Counted from the first letter of the stretch, positions 23,290 through 36,129 are shown. The stretch: 64,000 nt of DNA from Geosiphon pyriformis (GCA_016748015.1 JAAOMT010000295.1:564604-628603), one strand, 5' to 3'. The notes: generated by a model from the sequence alone, not told the origin. A program made the numbers and translations.

Positions 23290-26200
23290 TTTTTTGATAT
23301 TTCTTGTTGTATCTACCATGTCTTTATATATTCTTTTGATGAATTAATTTAACATGTTGTTGTTAATGATGATGATTGGTTCCAGATCTCATGGAATCTC
23401 CTCTGGTTGGACTAGTATCTTTTGTACTCCTAATTGTGAAATATTACTGGTGAATGGTGGTGTGATGTTGTGGTATGGTTTCAGTCGATTTCTATGTGCT
23501 GCTTTGGTTAAGATTTTGTTATCCAGTCTTAATTTGTAAGCTCTATTCCCTAGAATTTCTTCTATGTAAAATGATTCATCTCATTTGGAGTCGAATTTTT
23601 TACTCCATTGTTTTTCCGTTTTGGTATGATGTAAAAGTACTTTGTCTCCAATCTTGAATTCAACTGGTTTGTCTGGTAGTTAATTATCATGTCTTTTTTT
23701 CTGTTTCTCTTGTGACTTTTGTATGTTATCAGCTGCTCTTTTTTGTTTGTTTTCCAATGTTTCCATTAAGTTATATGTTCTTCTTAACAATGTTTCTTGG
23801 AAATTTTCTTCTGTTATTGGTTCAGTTGGATATGTGTTAACCTCTATCTCAATTGGTAATGTTGCTGTTCTACCATATATCAATTTAAATGGTGTTGCTT
23901 GTGTAGTGTCTTGCTTTATTGTCCGATAAGCAAATAATACTGATGGTATGAACAAATCCCATTTGTCCTGGTTTTCTTGGCTGAGTTTCACTATTGCTTC
24001 ACACAATGTTCTATTAAATCTTTCAACTAATCCATTGGTTTGTGGATGGTATGGTGATGATAGTAGTCTCTTAATTCCGAATTTTTGGCTTAGTTCTGTT
24101 AATGTTCTATTCACAAAATGAGTTCCTTGGTCTGATAATAGTTCTTTTGAACATCCATGTTAACAAATCAGATCTTGATGGACGAATTTGACAACAGATT
24201 CTGCATCTGCTCTTTGAATTGCTTTGGCTTCTGGCCATTTAGTAAGATAGTCCATAGCTACTACAATATATCTGTTGTCTCTGCTAGTAATTGTCAATGG
24301 TCCAACTAAATCAATTCCAATACAGTCAAATAGTTGTCCTACTTTAATTGGTCTCAATGGTTTGCTGGGTCTTGTTCCTCTTCTTTTTTGACAAGCATCA
24401 CAATTTTGCACATATTGGATGATGTCTGGATATATTAATGGCCAATAGTATCTTTTTCTGGTTTTTTCTATGGTTGTTTCTTTATGAAAATGTCCTGCAG
24501 TTGGATTTGAGTGCATGTTGAACAGTATTGTCTCCTTTTCTGGTTCTGTAATTACTCTGGTTGGTTGATCTGAATCTTTTTTATTTTTCCGATAAAGTAT
24601 ATTTTGGTGAGTAATAAAATATTTGGATTGTTGTTTGATCCTCTTTTGTTTTGTTTGAGATAATTTTTCCTTGAACTGTTGAGTATTTATATAATATTGA
24701 AGTTGTTGATATTTTTGTGTGTTCATCTTTTGTTATATTTTTGTGAGTATTGTTTTAGTTTTGTTATATTTTTGGGTTGAAATGTTCTTAGATTTGTCTC
24801 ATTTGCAACAAACCATTAGCATTTTCATTGTTTTTTCCCTTTTTATAATATATGATATAAGTATATGTTGAAAGAGCCATTTTCTATCTTGACTGTCTTT
24901 TGTCTCCAAATTCTTGTTTTTGGAGTGATGTCAATCTTTTGTGATCTGTGTACACCTCAAACTTTTGGCTCAAGTATTTTTTCTATTTCATAACTGCCCA
25001 ATAGATTGCTAGATGTTCTAATTCTAGTGTTTTATAGTTCTTTTCGGCTGAAGTCAAACTTTGGCTGGCATATGTGACTAAATGTTCTCTTCCATCTAAT
25101 TCTCTCTGAGATAGTACTGCTCTTAATGCTTAACCTGATGTATCAGTGGTGATAATGAATGATTTACTATGATCTGGATAGATCAATACTGGAGCTTGAA
25201 TAAGCTTTCTTCTTAAGATGTCAGATGCTTTTTGCTGGGTTTCAGTCTATTCATACTTTGCATTTTTGGTTTAAAGATCATTGAGTGGTTGTGCTATCTT
25301 TGAAAAGTTCTTTATGAAGCATCTATAATAGCTCACAAATCCCAAGAATGATTTCAGCTCAGTTACGTTGGTTGGTATTGGAAAGTTCTTTACTATTTCT
25401 ATTTTCTCCAGATCTGTTTTTATGCCATCTTTGCTAAATATGTGTTCCAAGAATTTTAGTTCTGTTTTGTCAAAAAAACACTTTGTTGCATTCAATTTTA
25501 ATCCTGCTCATCATAGTCTTTCGAACACTTGTTGGAGATGATGTAGATGATCATCAAATGTTTTTAAGAACACATTGGTGTCATCCAAGTATACAACCAC
25601 TGATTTCCATAATAAGCCAGTATATACAATTTCTATTAGCTGTTAGAATGTAGCTGGAGTATTGTTTAAGCCGAATGGCATAACTTCAAACTTAAAGTTT
25701 CCCTCTCTTGTAGTGAATGCCATTTTTTCTTTGTTGGCTTACTTGCCAGTACCCACTATTCAAGTCTAACGTTGAGAACCATTTGTTTTCACCGAAAGTG
25801 TCAAATAGTTCTTGTATTCATGGAGTTGAATAGCTGTCTCCATGAGTTACACTATTGAGTTTTCTGTAGTCTACACAAAATCAGATTTTTCCATTCTTTT
25901 TATGGACGAATACTACTGATGACGACTATGGGCTCATTAATGGCTGAATTAACCTGTTGTCAAGCATTCGGTTGATCTCTTGATAAATGATTTTATGGCT
26001 GGCTGGTGGTACCCTATATGCTTGCTGTTTGATTGGCATTGTATCTCCAGTCTTGATCTGATGCTGGATAATATCAGTTCTGCCAAATTCATTTTTACTA
26101 GCAAAAATGTTATTGAAATTATTGAGTAACATCTTTAGTTGCATTTGTTGAAGTGGGTCTAGATTTCTTATGTTCATCTGTTCCAATTGTTCTGGCTGTA

Positions 26201-26591
26201 ACAGATAACATTCATTTTATCTGTAGATAGTTTGTAATGTAATGTCCACATATTCACAAAGCTGTGGAAAATCTGGAATGCTGCTTGGTGCTTGATCTTC
26301 AATTTTCATGGTTAAATATCTGAAAGTGGTTTTTTCTGGTATCTTTACAACATTTTCAGTATTGTTGTAAATGGGAATTTTGATATGGTTATGGCTTTTG
26401 ACTGGTATATGTAGATTGATAAGTCCAATTTCTCCTGATTCACAAAGGGTTGCTTCTGCTTCAAAAATCTGTTCTTGCTTCTTTTCTCTTCTTTCTATTG
26501 CTAATATGTATTGGCTATATGGTGGAATGGAAATTGTTTGACCAGTTGAGATAATTTCTTCTTGGCCAATAATTTCTTCCTCTATCATATT

Positions 26592-26987
26592 AACTGGTAC
26601 ATTTATTCTACTCATTAATTCAAATCCCTGTATCCCTTTTGTTGTTATCTCTAATTCTTCTCTATTTTCCACTAACACTAACTGAGCTATTTTAACCAGA
26701 GACAGAAATATTGCCTGTGTTATTCTTTCATTTGGCTCTATAACATAGGTCTTTTCTGAGTCATTTTGTAGTATAGCAATGATATTTCTTATATATCCTG
26801 TATCAATTATTCCTTCTCTGATGTTTATTCCCTTTTTCGCTAAACTACTCCTAGATGCTAATTGAACTATTGTTGTTGCTAGAATTTCCAGTGCTATTTT
26901 CAGATCAATGCAAATACACGAATGGGGTTCCAATTTGATGGCATTCTTTTCTGGATATCTCAGATCAAATCTTGCATCAGTATCATG
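26592..26987 (-). other. dUTPase-like domain in B pol
   Basis: Five motifs of trimeric dUTPases occur in order with normal spacing: DARFDLRYP (motif 1), ASRSSLAKKGI (2), REGIIDTGY (3, usual GG-I/V-ID with the second Gly changed), NERITQAIFL (4) and KGIQGFELMSR (5, usual RG-x-x-GFGSTGR). Motif 5 is damaged by changes of the G-to-A and C-to-T type, so this copy is probably inactive. In the family this enzyme hydrolyses dUTP to dUMP and keeps uracil out of newly made DNA. It lies between the protease/Cys-rich segment and RT. Confidence 0.85.
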
Positions 26988-27559
26988 CACATGTTCTGGC
27001 ATGATACTTTCATTCTTATCACTGAACCATTTCAGTTTTTGCTCTTTGGTGAGATCAGGGAGTGTGATATATTGTTCATAGTTTGAATTAGAGTTTGAAT
27101 CTGAGTTGGAATCATTGTCATTGTTATAGCCATTTTGAACGGAGCTGGAACCATTATTTTCATTATTGTTATTGTTAAAGTTTGAATCAGGGTTGGAACT
27201 CAATTTTGATTCTGATGCACAGCTGTTGATTGGTTCTTCTTCTTTAGGGATTGTGTAGATCATGCGTGGTGGTGGATTGTAAATGAGGTCACAATTATCA
27301 CAAAATTGGAAGTCACATGGAATCAAACAGTAGTCATATAATTGGATGTTGATTTCTTTCAAGCGTTGCTCTTGCTCTTCTCTTGTGGGTGCTAAATTCT
27401 GATAGTGTTCATAGAATTTTTCTGGGCTGTTTTCTAAGTCAATAAAGGCATCCGGATTGAGAACCAAAACAATGTCTGTTGGTTCTGGAGGGTTATTCTT
27501 GATCTTCAGAATTTCATTGGGTGAAGCACCTTCTATTTTGGCATTGGCCATTCACCAGA

Positions 27560-27910
27560 TCTCATCCTTGTCATGTGGATAGCCGTCTAGGCGGGATATA
27601 GCTCAGTGCCATGCTGCTGTGATGAGCGTACCATGACTCACCCAGTCACTAATGAGGATCATGTATTGGCATGAAACATCGCACATTTCTCCTTGACCAG
27701 GAATGTTGTTTCACATTTCTTCGTCAAGTAATTGTTCACTGCAAGCAAAACATGGTTTGTTGTCCTACTTGCTTTGTCTTTTTGGGTAGTCATATTGTTC
27801 TCTATGGCAGGGCTTACAATAGTAATGGGTTCACATCCAGTAGTCTTTATCTGATACTATCCAAGCTCCCATTAAGGACAGTTTCTTTTCACAGTCCTTG
27901 CATTTGAAAA
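27560..27910 (-). other. Cys-rich segment between protease and dUTPase in B
   Basis: About 115 residues with CxxC-like pairs: CKDCEKKL, then YYCKPCHRE, CFACSEQLL and CDVSCQY. The pattern is shared with C (about 37450-37157), D (about 42792-43110) and E (about 11351-11600). The spacing suggests a multi-zinc fold, but I do not recognise a named domain. One stop interrupts it after DKDYWM. Confidence 0.6.
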
Positions 27911-30900
27911 GTATATATGACGGCTCTTTTATTGGTTCACGTGAGTATTTCCTTTCCCAGCCACTAGTTATTTTTTTTGCAATGGTGGTTTCTTCAAGTA
28001 TGTTTTCTTCCCTTCCTTTTTCTTTTTCCTTGTTTTTTTCTTTCCAATCTAGAATTGATAGCATCTTGCTTTGGTTGTTGTCAGTTCAAGCATTGATGAT
28101 GGCTTCCCAAGTAGATTCTTCTCTTTGTTTCTCCTTTCCATTGTCATTGTTGTCCCAAACAAATATTGGCAGCAGTTCATTGTGGTTGACATTGGCCCAT
28201 GAGACTTGGTACGCTTCCCAGGTGGGTTTCACTTTTTCTTTCTTGAATTTGATAAGTGGTGTTGATGGCATAATGATGGGCTTGAAGTGGCCACACGTGG
28301 CTGGTACCCATGTGTGTCAACCATTCTGGCTAAGCTGGAGCTCTTGGGTGTTCCAATCTAAGATTGTATTGGTTTTAAACAGCCAGTTGTTTCCAATGAG
28401 TGCTTGGTATTAAGTGGCTTCCATAACGAATACTTTGATTGGTACTATGATGCCATTGACTTCTATGGAAAAATCATCAATCTCTTCAATGGGTGTTTTG
28501 GTTGCTCCATCAGCTGTAATAATCCTGGTGCTGGCAGCATAATCAACTCGGTGACCTAATTGATCTATGAGTTGTCTTGTGATGATGCTGCCAGCTGATC
28601 CACTATCCAGGATCAGTTTGATGGAGTGATTATCAACTTTCACATCAGTGTACATCATGGTGATGAGTTTTTCCTCAAGTGCTGTTCCATTGAACAAAGA
28701 TGAGTTGATGGTTTCCTCCAATTCGAAAGGAAAGATGGCTGCAAGAAATTCATTTTTGGTGACCATTGCTGGTGGAATATTGTTGGTAAGTATTGTTTGA
28801 AGTGGGTTGGATTCCGAGTTGTTGGTCATGACATCTTCTGAGATAACCAGAAGACTTAAATAGTTCTGAGAATTTGGGTTTTGGGTGGAACCAGTACCTG
28901 AATTCTACTGTTAAGAGCCTAATGGTTGGTAAGAGAAGCTGAGGATTAGTTGATGAACAACTATTGCCGATCTCCAGTTTTGAGTGATTCTAGGTCTTGG
29001 GTTTCCTGATGTCATTTGAGTGGGGTTTTAGAGTGGTGTTTGAATTGGTTGTTGGGGCTGATAAATTATTTGGGGCTATGGCTGATAAATTACTGGTGGC
29101 TGCAGTTGATAAATTGAAGATTGATATACTGGTAGTTGATAGATTGGTTGTTGCATTATTGGCAGGTAAGTGGTTTGATATTGGTCTTGATTTGGGTAGT
29201 GATTCTAAGTCTGAAATCTGTGATCAAGATTTTGATATTAATTTCCTGATCATGAATTGTTGCTATAAAATTGACAGTTGGCTCTAATGTAACCTTGTTT
29301 ACTACAGTTGTGGCAAACACACATTTCTGGCTGTCACAGCTGATTGGATAATGTTGATGATGATGATATTGATGGACATAGCTGATTTTGGAAACGATTC
29401 GTGTTTCTTGAATTATTGCATTATTGTGGTAGTTAATAGATTGCATGATTGTCAGCTAAGTATCCCTCTAGTTTCTGATTGATTGTATTACTGAATTGTT
29501 TTAGTTTGGAATCCAAGTCAGATGATCTGTTTATTACTAAATTTACAGCTTGGGCATGATTGGCTTCTAGCTTGGCTGCTTCAAAATCTCTGGTGTGGTT
29601 AATGGCAGTTGGGAGGTTAACTGGATGCATTGGATGTATTCACTAAAGGATGCTACTGTGCAATCCTCTAATGAACTGGTTTAAGATCTGTGGTGCTGTA
29701 AAATAATCAGCTTAGATTGCCTGAATTTGGCACAGATTTCTATAAAAGTGTCCCAAGTAAGTAGTAACTGCTTCTGTGTCCTCTTGTTTGATGGTGGTAA
29801 ATGTGTTGGTCAAGTGATTGATACTATTGTTATTACTAAAGTATCTCAAAAATTCTGTTTTAAACTCATTGAAGATTTGTGATTTAGCAGCTAGGCTCTG
29901 ATACCACGAGTTAGCAGTATCTTTGAGAAAATAGGGGATTGCTTAAAAGGCTCTACTGTTATTCCATCCATTGGCCACTATGGCTTTTTTAATGTTGTTG
30001 AGCCATATTTGGGCATTGTCCTCTTTGCCAGTAAAATTGTCAAGTTTTGCAATTGGTACATAGGCCATTGGATCTAAGTTGGGTTGTTGTGGTGGTAGTT
30101 GAAATGGTTGTTGTTGTATAGATTGTTAGGGTGGTAATTGAAGTGGCAGTTGTATGAATTCGGCTATTGGATTAATCAGTGGTTGATTGATGACAATTAC
30201 TGGAGATAAGTTTTGTTGATTTATTAAATTGGAGTTTTAATTATTCTGAGTTGGTGGTGTCTGAATATTCAGAGTTTCAATTTCTGGATTTTCTGGGTTT
30301 AGATTTTGCTGGGTTTGAAGATTTGGGGTTTCAAATTCCGAGTTTTCAGTGATTGGGTTCTGGTAAGTGAATTCTTGATTTTTAGCTTCTTTTTTTTCCT
30401 CTTTTTCTGATTTCATTACTTCCTACAAATCAGAAATTCCGAAATCTGAGGGAGGTGGTGGCAATTGAAGTCCTGATGGCATTAATGATTGTGAGTTAAA
30501 TCCTTTAAAATACATGCTGTATGGTTCTAATAACTCTGCTTTCCTTTGTTTACTTTGGAATAGGAATTGTTCAAATGCTGATGTTATGTTTAATGTGGCT
30601 GCACCAGTAGATGTAATATTAATGACACTTTCAGGTGTATAGTGGTATGATGGATTAGTTGGGGACTCAACTCTTGTTTTCTTCCAAGTAGGTGATTGTA
30701 TTCTTTTGGGTATTACTGCTGGTGTTTGCAGTTTTCCTTTGCCTTTGCTCACATAAGTAATAGAATATCTTTGCTATATATAGTGTTCAATTTTTTTGTT
30801 GATTTCCATAATGATGAAGACGAAATTGTGATTTGTTGGCAGGTTGGTATTTTGAATTAATTCACTGTAAAAGGCTTCTCTTGCCGATTCAATATTTACT

Positions 30901-31101
30901 GGTGTTCCTAACAGATAGGCAATTCTTTTGTTGATGTAGAAATTAAAAGCTAATTTTGCTAATATGTGGTTGTGATTTAATCCCAAATGTTGACAGTAGT
31001 ATTGAAATAAGAATTTTGTGAATTTTAGATGGTTTGCTCCTATGTTTTCTGATTCTGCCACTTTTAGATTTGTGTTGGTGCTGGTTCTCTGTAGGATTAT
31101 A

Positions 31102-31118
31102 CCTCACAGAGAGCACCA
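31102..31118 (-). other. B primer binding site
   Basis: The minus strand reads TGGTGCTCTCTGTGAGG two bases after the 5' LTR. C has the same with one transition, and A has it with TGG changed to TAG, although A is another family. Confidence 0.72.
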
Positions 31119-31120
31119 AA

Positions 31121-31970
31121 TGTTACAGATAACTATTTCTGATGTTGGATTAAATAATAAACCCATAACTTGATGCTCAAATTTAATTACAGTCAATAGT
31201 GATCTGAAGGTTTGTGTCTGAAAAGTCTGTATCCAAAGGGTTTGGTTGAGTTCTTTGTATAATAAACAGAGATTCAATGGTAATAGTTTTATTCGTAGCT
31301 TCCTGAAATCACAGTTTCATCAATTTTTTTTTCAGCTTGATGGCTGGTATTTCTCCTGATAAGCTATCCTCAATCGAGTGTTTTACCCTTATTTCTGGGT
31401 CTTTTACCAGTCACATTTATCCTGAAGTCAGTACCTTATGCATTAATTCTCAATAGTATTAGTAAACAACAATAAAATTAAGACAAAAAATAAAAAAAAT
31501 AAAATAAAATAAAAAAAGAAAAGAAATAAGCCAAGGCAATTTGCAAGTTAGTATTCCATCAATAGCCGTAATCAAGAGCTATTATTCTAGTATAGTTAAG
31601 TATTAATTACTATCAACATGAAGTGTTGATAGGAGCAGTGGGTTTGAAATAACAAACAGTTATTTATTTGTGATTTGGAAAGTTGTCCAGATCAAATCTA
31701 AACTGAGAGGTCTGTCTTTTTAGCTTCTAATTTTACTGCTATATATACATAATTGAGATTTCTCAATTCTTCAATTCTTCACAACAGGAATTTTGGGATT
31801 TCTGGAATCCTGCAATTTTTTTGAGAGAAATTCTGGAATTCTGGAATCCTGTAATTTCTGAAATCCTGCAATTTCTGAAAGGAATCCTGGAATTCCACAT
31901 TTTACTATGTCTACTTCTGATTGGTTAATAACTATGCTAATATATATTCTCTATATTTCTATGAGTAACA
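31121..31970 (-). repeat. B 5' LTR (850 bp)
   Basis: Partner of 21781-22646, with TGTTACAG and GAGTAACA ends. The GAATTC-word array lies at about 31780-31900 and the TATATATA-like tract near 31738-31750. Confidence 0.95.
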
Positions 31971-32756
31971 TCGAGTAGTAAAAAAGGTGTTGTCTTTTCC
32001 AGCATTTGCCAGTACCCATCTAATGATTCTTTGCTGAGCATTAGCATTGGTTTCTTGTGAGAACCAAGTAGCAGAAGAGCCTTGGAGATAACCACCAACA
32101 ATTTGGAACTTGTATTCATTATCATATTGGTTTGCTGTGGCAGCTTTCTTAAAATCATCTAGCCATTCAATTGGATATTAGGCATCACCTCTGAATAATG
32201 GTAATGGGGTGTTGTTTCTTCGCCTTAAAGCAGTTTGTATATCTTGGAGGGCAATCAGAATGTTTTGTTGCAGAGGGTCTTGAGCCATTGGTTTAGGTGT
32301 AACTGTTTGTGTGGAATGTTCTAATTCACTTGAAAAGAGATCAAAAACAGGAGCAGTTTGATAGCTTTCTTCTTCTGTTTCAAGAGGAGTTTCTGTTAAT
32401 TGATGGGCAGTAATCCAAATGTGGATTTGATAATTCAGATATTCGAAATCAGGGGGCTGTTGTTCAAAAGTTGCAGAATATAAAAGCTGATTAATACTGT
32501 TGTTTCTTTTTTCAAAGTCATCTTCAAAATAAGCTTGGTCAAAGTAATAGATTATATAAGCTGTATAGATTTTAGCTGAATGCTCATTCAAGAACCAGTT
32601 CCAAAAGTCTTGGAATTGTCTGCTGGATTGTTTTTCAATGGGGAAGCAAATCAAGCAGAAGAGCAAAGGATTGAGTTCAATAAAGTCTAGATCATTTTTG
32701 TTGTGTGCTTTAAAGTGTTCTTCTAATTGTTGTGGCAGGTATGAATAATCACCCAT
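31971..32756 (-). pseudogene. A gag, 5' part (to the B insertion)
   Basis: ATG at 32756 (MGDYSYLPQQLEEHF). The first 192 codons are open to a TAA at 32178-32180 that replaces CAA. The same frame then runs on as YPIEWLDDFKKAA and GGYLQGSSATWFSQE to T-T-R at the B junction. After B it resumes with F-E-T-K-F at 21776 downward. It is the N-terminal half of a retrotransposon gag with the typical capsid-type W-F/W-x-x-D pattern. Confidence 0.88.
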
Positions 32757-32785
32757 ACAATAGGAAACAAAGTGGATTTTGACAA

Positions 32786-32802
32786 CCTCACAGAGAGCAC
32801 TA
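32786..32802 (-). other. A primer binding site (decayed)
   Basis: The minus strand reads TAGTGCTCTCTGTGAGG, six bases after the LTR. It is the B site with TGG changed to TAG by one G-to-A. Confidence 0.65.
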
Positions 32803-32808
32803 CTTTTA

Positions 32809-33500
32809 TGTTATGGGTTGGAGTAATAAGCTAACAGATAGCAAAAGAGAACAGGATTGTAGAGTGATGAAAATAATCAAAGAGAATTTAACTTCAAAGA
32901 GCAAATTGAATAAGTATGGATTCAATGTGCGAGATTAGTCTCATAAAATATCTCAGTCACTATTCTTTTCAAAGATAACTAGGGAATCTGAAAATAGAGA
33001 GATAGTCCGTACTATCAATAAATGATCACACTTGGTATAATTCTATGTCTCATATTGGTGTTCTTAGAATTCAATATTAAGTATCAGATGTGCTTTTTAG
33101 TCATGTTTTATTCAATAATCTCCAAATGTTGTAATTACACATTTTCAGGAAAAGGGTAAGAAATAACTAACAAGTAATCTTTTATTTTTAAGATGTTCAG
33201 ATACTTGAAAGTAGGGAAAGGGAAATTAGTGATAAGAGAAGAATTGAGATGAAAGTTGTTATTTTATTTATTTGATTTCCTTAATTTCTTTATACTTTTC
33301 TACAGTTAAAAGATTCATCACTTATATAGCTATTAAAAATAGTCAATGATCAGATCAATGACTAGGTCAATGATTAGGTTAATAATCAGGTCAATAATCA
33401 GGTCAATGATCACTTACTAAAAATAGAATGGCTAATTTATATGACATCAATGGCTAATACATGTAATAATTAATAAGAAGTATAAGTTTCAACTGTAACA
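32809..33500 (-). repeat. A 5' LTR (692 bp), with 6-unit array
   Basis: TGTTATGGG to CTGTAACA; partner of 15644-16287. Six 12-bp units occupy 33342-33413, against two in the other LTR, which explains most of the 48-bp length difference. On the minus strand the array precedes TATATAAG. Confidence 0.95.
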
Positions 33501-36129
33501 GTATAATCAAATCTCATTTGTCCTGGTTTTTTTGACTGATTTTGGCAATGGCTTCACACAATGTTCTGTTAAACCTTTCAACTAACCCATTTGTTTGTGG
33601 ATGATATGGTGATAATAATGGTCTTTTTATCCCAAATCTTTGACTTAATTCTGCCAATGTTCTATTCACAAAGTAAGTTTTTTGATCTGATAGTAGTTCT
33701 TTTGAACATCCATGTTGATGAATTAAATCTTGATGAATGAATTTGGCAATGGATTCTGCATCTGCTCTTTGAATGGCTTTTGCTTCTGGCCATTTTGTGA
33801 GATAATTCATGGCTACTGCAATATATCTGTTGTCTCTGCTGATTATTGTTAATGATCTGACTAAGTCAATTCCAATGTAATTGAATGGTTGTCTCACTTT
33901 GATTGGTCTTAATGGTTTACTGGTTTTTGTTCTACCTCTTTTTTGACAAGCATTACAACTTTAAATGTATTGAATAATATCCAGATATATTGATAGCCAA
34001 TAATATCTTTTTCTGGTTCTTTTCATGATTGTTTCTTTATGAAAATGTTCTGCTGTTGAATCTGAATGTATGTTAAATAATATTGTTTCTTTCTTTGATT
34101 CTGTAATTACTCTGATTGGTTGATCTGAATTTCTTTTGTTTTTCTAGTAAAATATATTTTAATGGTTAATAAAATATTTTGATTGTTGTTTTATGTTCCT
34201 TTGTTTTTTTTGAGATAATTTCTTCTTAAACAATTTAGTATTGATATAATGTTGGAGTTGTTAATATTTTTGTATATTCATTTTTTTGTTATATTTTTGG
34301 GTTAGAATGTTTTTAGATTTGTCTTATTTGTAACAATTTATCAGCATTTCTGTTTTTTTTTCCTTTTTTATAATGTACTGTATAATTAAATGGTAAAAGT
34401 TTTATTTTTTATCTAGCATGACAATTGTCTGCAAATTTTTGTTTCTGAATTGAAGTCAATTTTTTATGATTGGTGTACATATCAAACTTTTGATTCAAGT
34501 ATTTTTTCCATTTAGTAACAGCCCAATAAATAGCTAAGTGTTTTAGTATTGAAGTTTCATAGCTCTTTTCAGCTGGACTTAAGTTTCTACTAGTGTAAGC
34601 TACTGGATGTTTTCTTCCATCCAGTTCTCTCTGCAATAATACTGCTCTCAATGCTTGGTCTGATGCATTAGTGGTGATGATAAATGGTTTGCTGTGGTTT
34701 GGATAGATTAATATTGAGGCTTGAATAAGTTTTTTTTTTAGTGTGTCAAAGGCTTTTTATTGTATTTCAGTCTACTTGTATTTGGTGTTTTTTGTTTGAA
34801 GTTGGTGTAATGATTAAGCTATTTTGGAAAAGTCTTTGATAAAGCAGCAGTAATATTCAGCAAATTCCAAAAATGCTCTTAGTTCTGTCAAGTTGGTTGG
34901 TACTAGAAAGTTCTTGACCACTTCAATCTTGTCTGGATCTATTTTGATATCATCTTTGTTTACCATATGTCCCAAAAACTTGAGTTCTATTTTTCCAAAG
35001 AAACATTTGGTTGTATTTAGCTTTAATCCAGCTCTTCTTAGTCTTTCAAACACTTGTTAAAGATGATGCAGATAATTATTAAATGTTTTTAAGAACACAT
35101 TGGTGTTATCTAAGTATACAACTACTGATTTTCATAGCAGTTTTGTATAAACAATTTCTATTAGTCATTGAAATATGGCTGGAGCATTTATCAAGCCAAA
35201 TGGCATTATTTCAAATTCAAAGTTTCTTTTTCGAGTTGTAAAAGTTGTTTTTTCTTTGTCTTCTGATTTCATGGCTACTTGCCAATAACTGCTGTCTAAG
35301 TCTAAAGTTGAGAATCATTTTTTTCTTCCAAAAGCATCAAATAGTTCTTGAATTTTTGGAGTTGGGTAACTATCACCTTTGGTTACTCTATTCAATTTCT
35401 AGTAATCTACACAAAAGTGTACTTTTCTATTTTTCTTATGGACTAGTACCACTGGTAATGACTATGGGCTCATTGATGGCTGAATTAACCTATTGTCAAG
35501 CATTCGATTGATTTTTTGACAAATAATCTCATGGCTGGCTAGTGGTACTTTGTATGCTGTTTGTTTAATTGACATTGTATTTCCTGTCTTAATTTGATGT
35601 TGGATGATGTCAATTCTGCCAAATTTGTTTTTACTGGCAAATATATCATTGAAATTGTTAAGTAATATTTTGAGTTGCATATGTTGTAGTGGATCCAAGT
35701 TTCCCATGTTCATTTGTTCCAATTGTTTTGGTTGGAGCAAATAATATTTATTTCATCTATATATTGTTTGTGATATAATATCTACATATTCGTACAGTTG
35801 TGGAAAGTCTGGAATGGTATTTGGTAGTTGGTCTTCAATTTTAATAGTTAAGTATCCAATAGTGGTTCCTTTTGATATCTTAATGATGTTTTCCATATTG
35901 TTGTAAATGGAAATTTTGATGTGACTGTGGTTTTTGGCTGGTATGTATAGATTGACTAATCCAATTTTTTCTAATTCACACAGTGTTGCTTCTGCCTTAA
36001 AAATCTAAACTTGATCCTTTATTTTTCTTTCTATGACTACTATGTACTGATCATATGGTAGAATAGAAATTAATTGATGGGTGGAGATAATTTCTCCCTT
36101 GTCAACAATTTTTTTCTTTGCCATATTAA

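Larger units (their letters stand above)
23344..31061 (-). pseudogene. B gag-pol polyprotein (about 2,570 codons), inactivated
   Basis: Gag, protease, Cys-rich segment, dUTPase and the start of RT are all in one frame from GTG 31061, so the element used a single gag-pol frame without a programmed shift up to RT. Order: gag N-terminus (AESENIGANHL) 31061-about 30420; capsid region about 30070-29440; zinc knuckle near 29280-29325 reading CHNCSKQGYIRANC with His replaced by Tyr; retropepsin about 28680-28410 with intact LILDSGS; Cys-rich segment about 27910-27560; dUTPase 26987-26592; RT about 26190-25300 with YLDD near 25580-25595; RNase H about 25240-24900; integrase about 24460-23930 with D, D and E present. 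Frame changes fall between about 26186 and 25495 and again before 24726. Stops include one TAA just before HGC near 24160. Confidence 0.94.
21781..31970 (-). mobile_element. Element B: youngest, most complete gypsy element, with dUTPase-like domain
   Basis: A complete minus-strand element of 10,190 bp inserted in A's gag. LTRs are 866 and 850 bp. In the first 120 aligned LTR columns I count 9 differences, all transitions. Flanking 4-mers are TTGG (21777-21780) and TCGA (31971-31974), two transitions apart, consistent with a decayed 4-bp duplication; the A gag frame resumes across the site. B alone retains DSG (protease), YLDD (RT) and the integrase D-D-E residues, but stops and at least two frameshifts still inactivate it. 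Confidence 0.96.
15644..33500 (-). mobile_element. Element A: gypsy element without dUTPase, hosting B
   Basis: Minus-strand element inserted in C's integrase, with an exact 4-bp target duplication GTAT (15640-15643 and 33501-33504). It has both LTRs, a PBS, gag split by B, protease, RT, RNase H, integrase and ORF3. It is the same family as A'. Its proteins are the ones I most clearly recall as common Rhizophagus retroelement proteins (for example the MELERRTQ gag block), but this was not checked. Confidence 0.95.

Noticed and set aside
27898-28413. A 171-codon plus-strand frame
   Set aside because: It is the antisense shadow of B pol between protease and Cys-rich segment; the minus-strand frame matches C, D and E.
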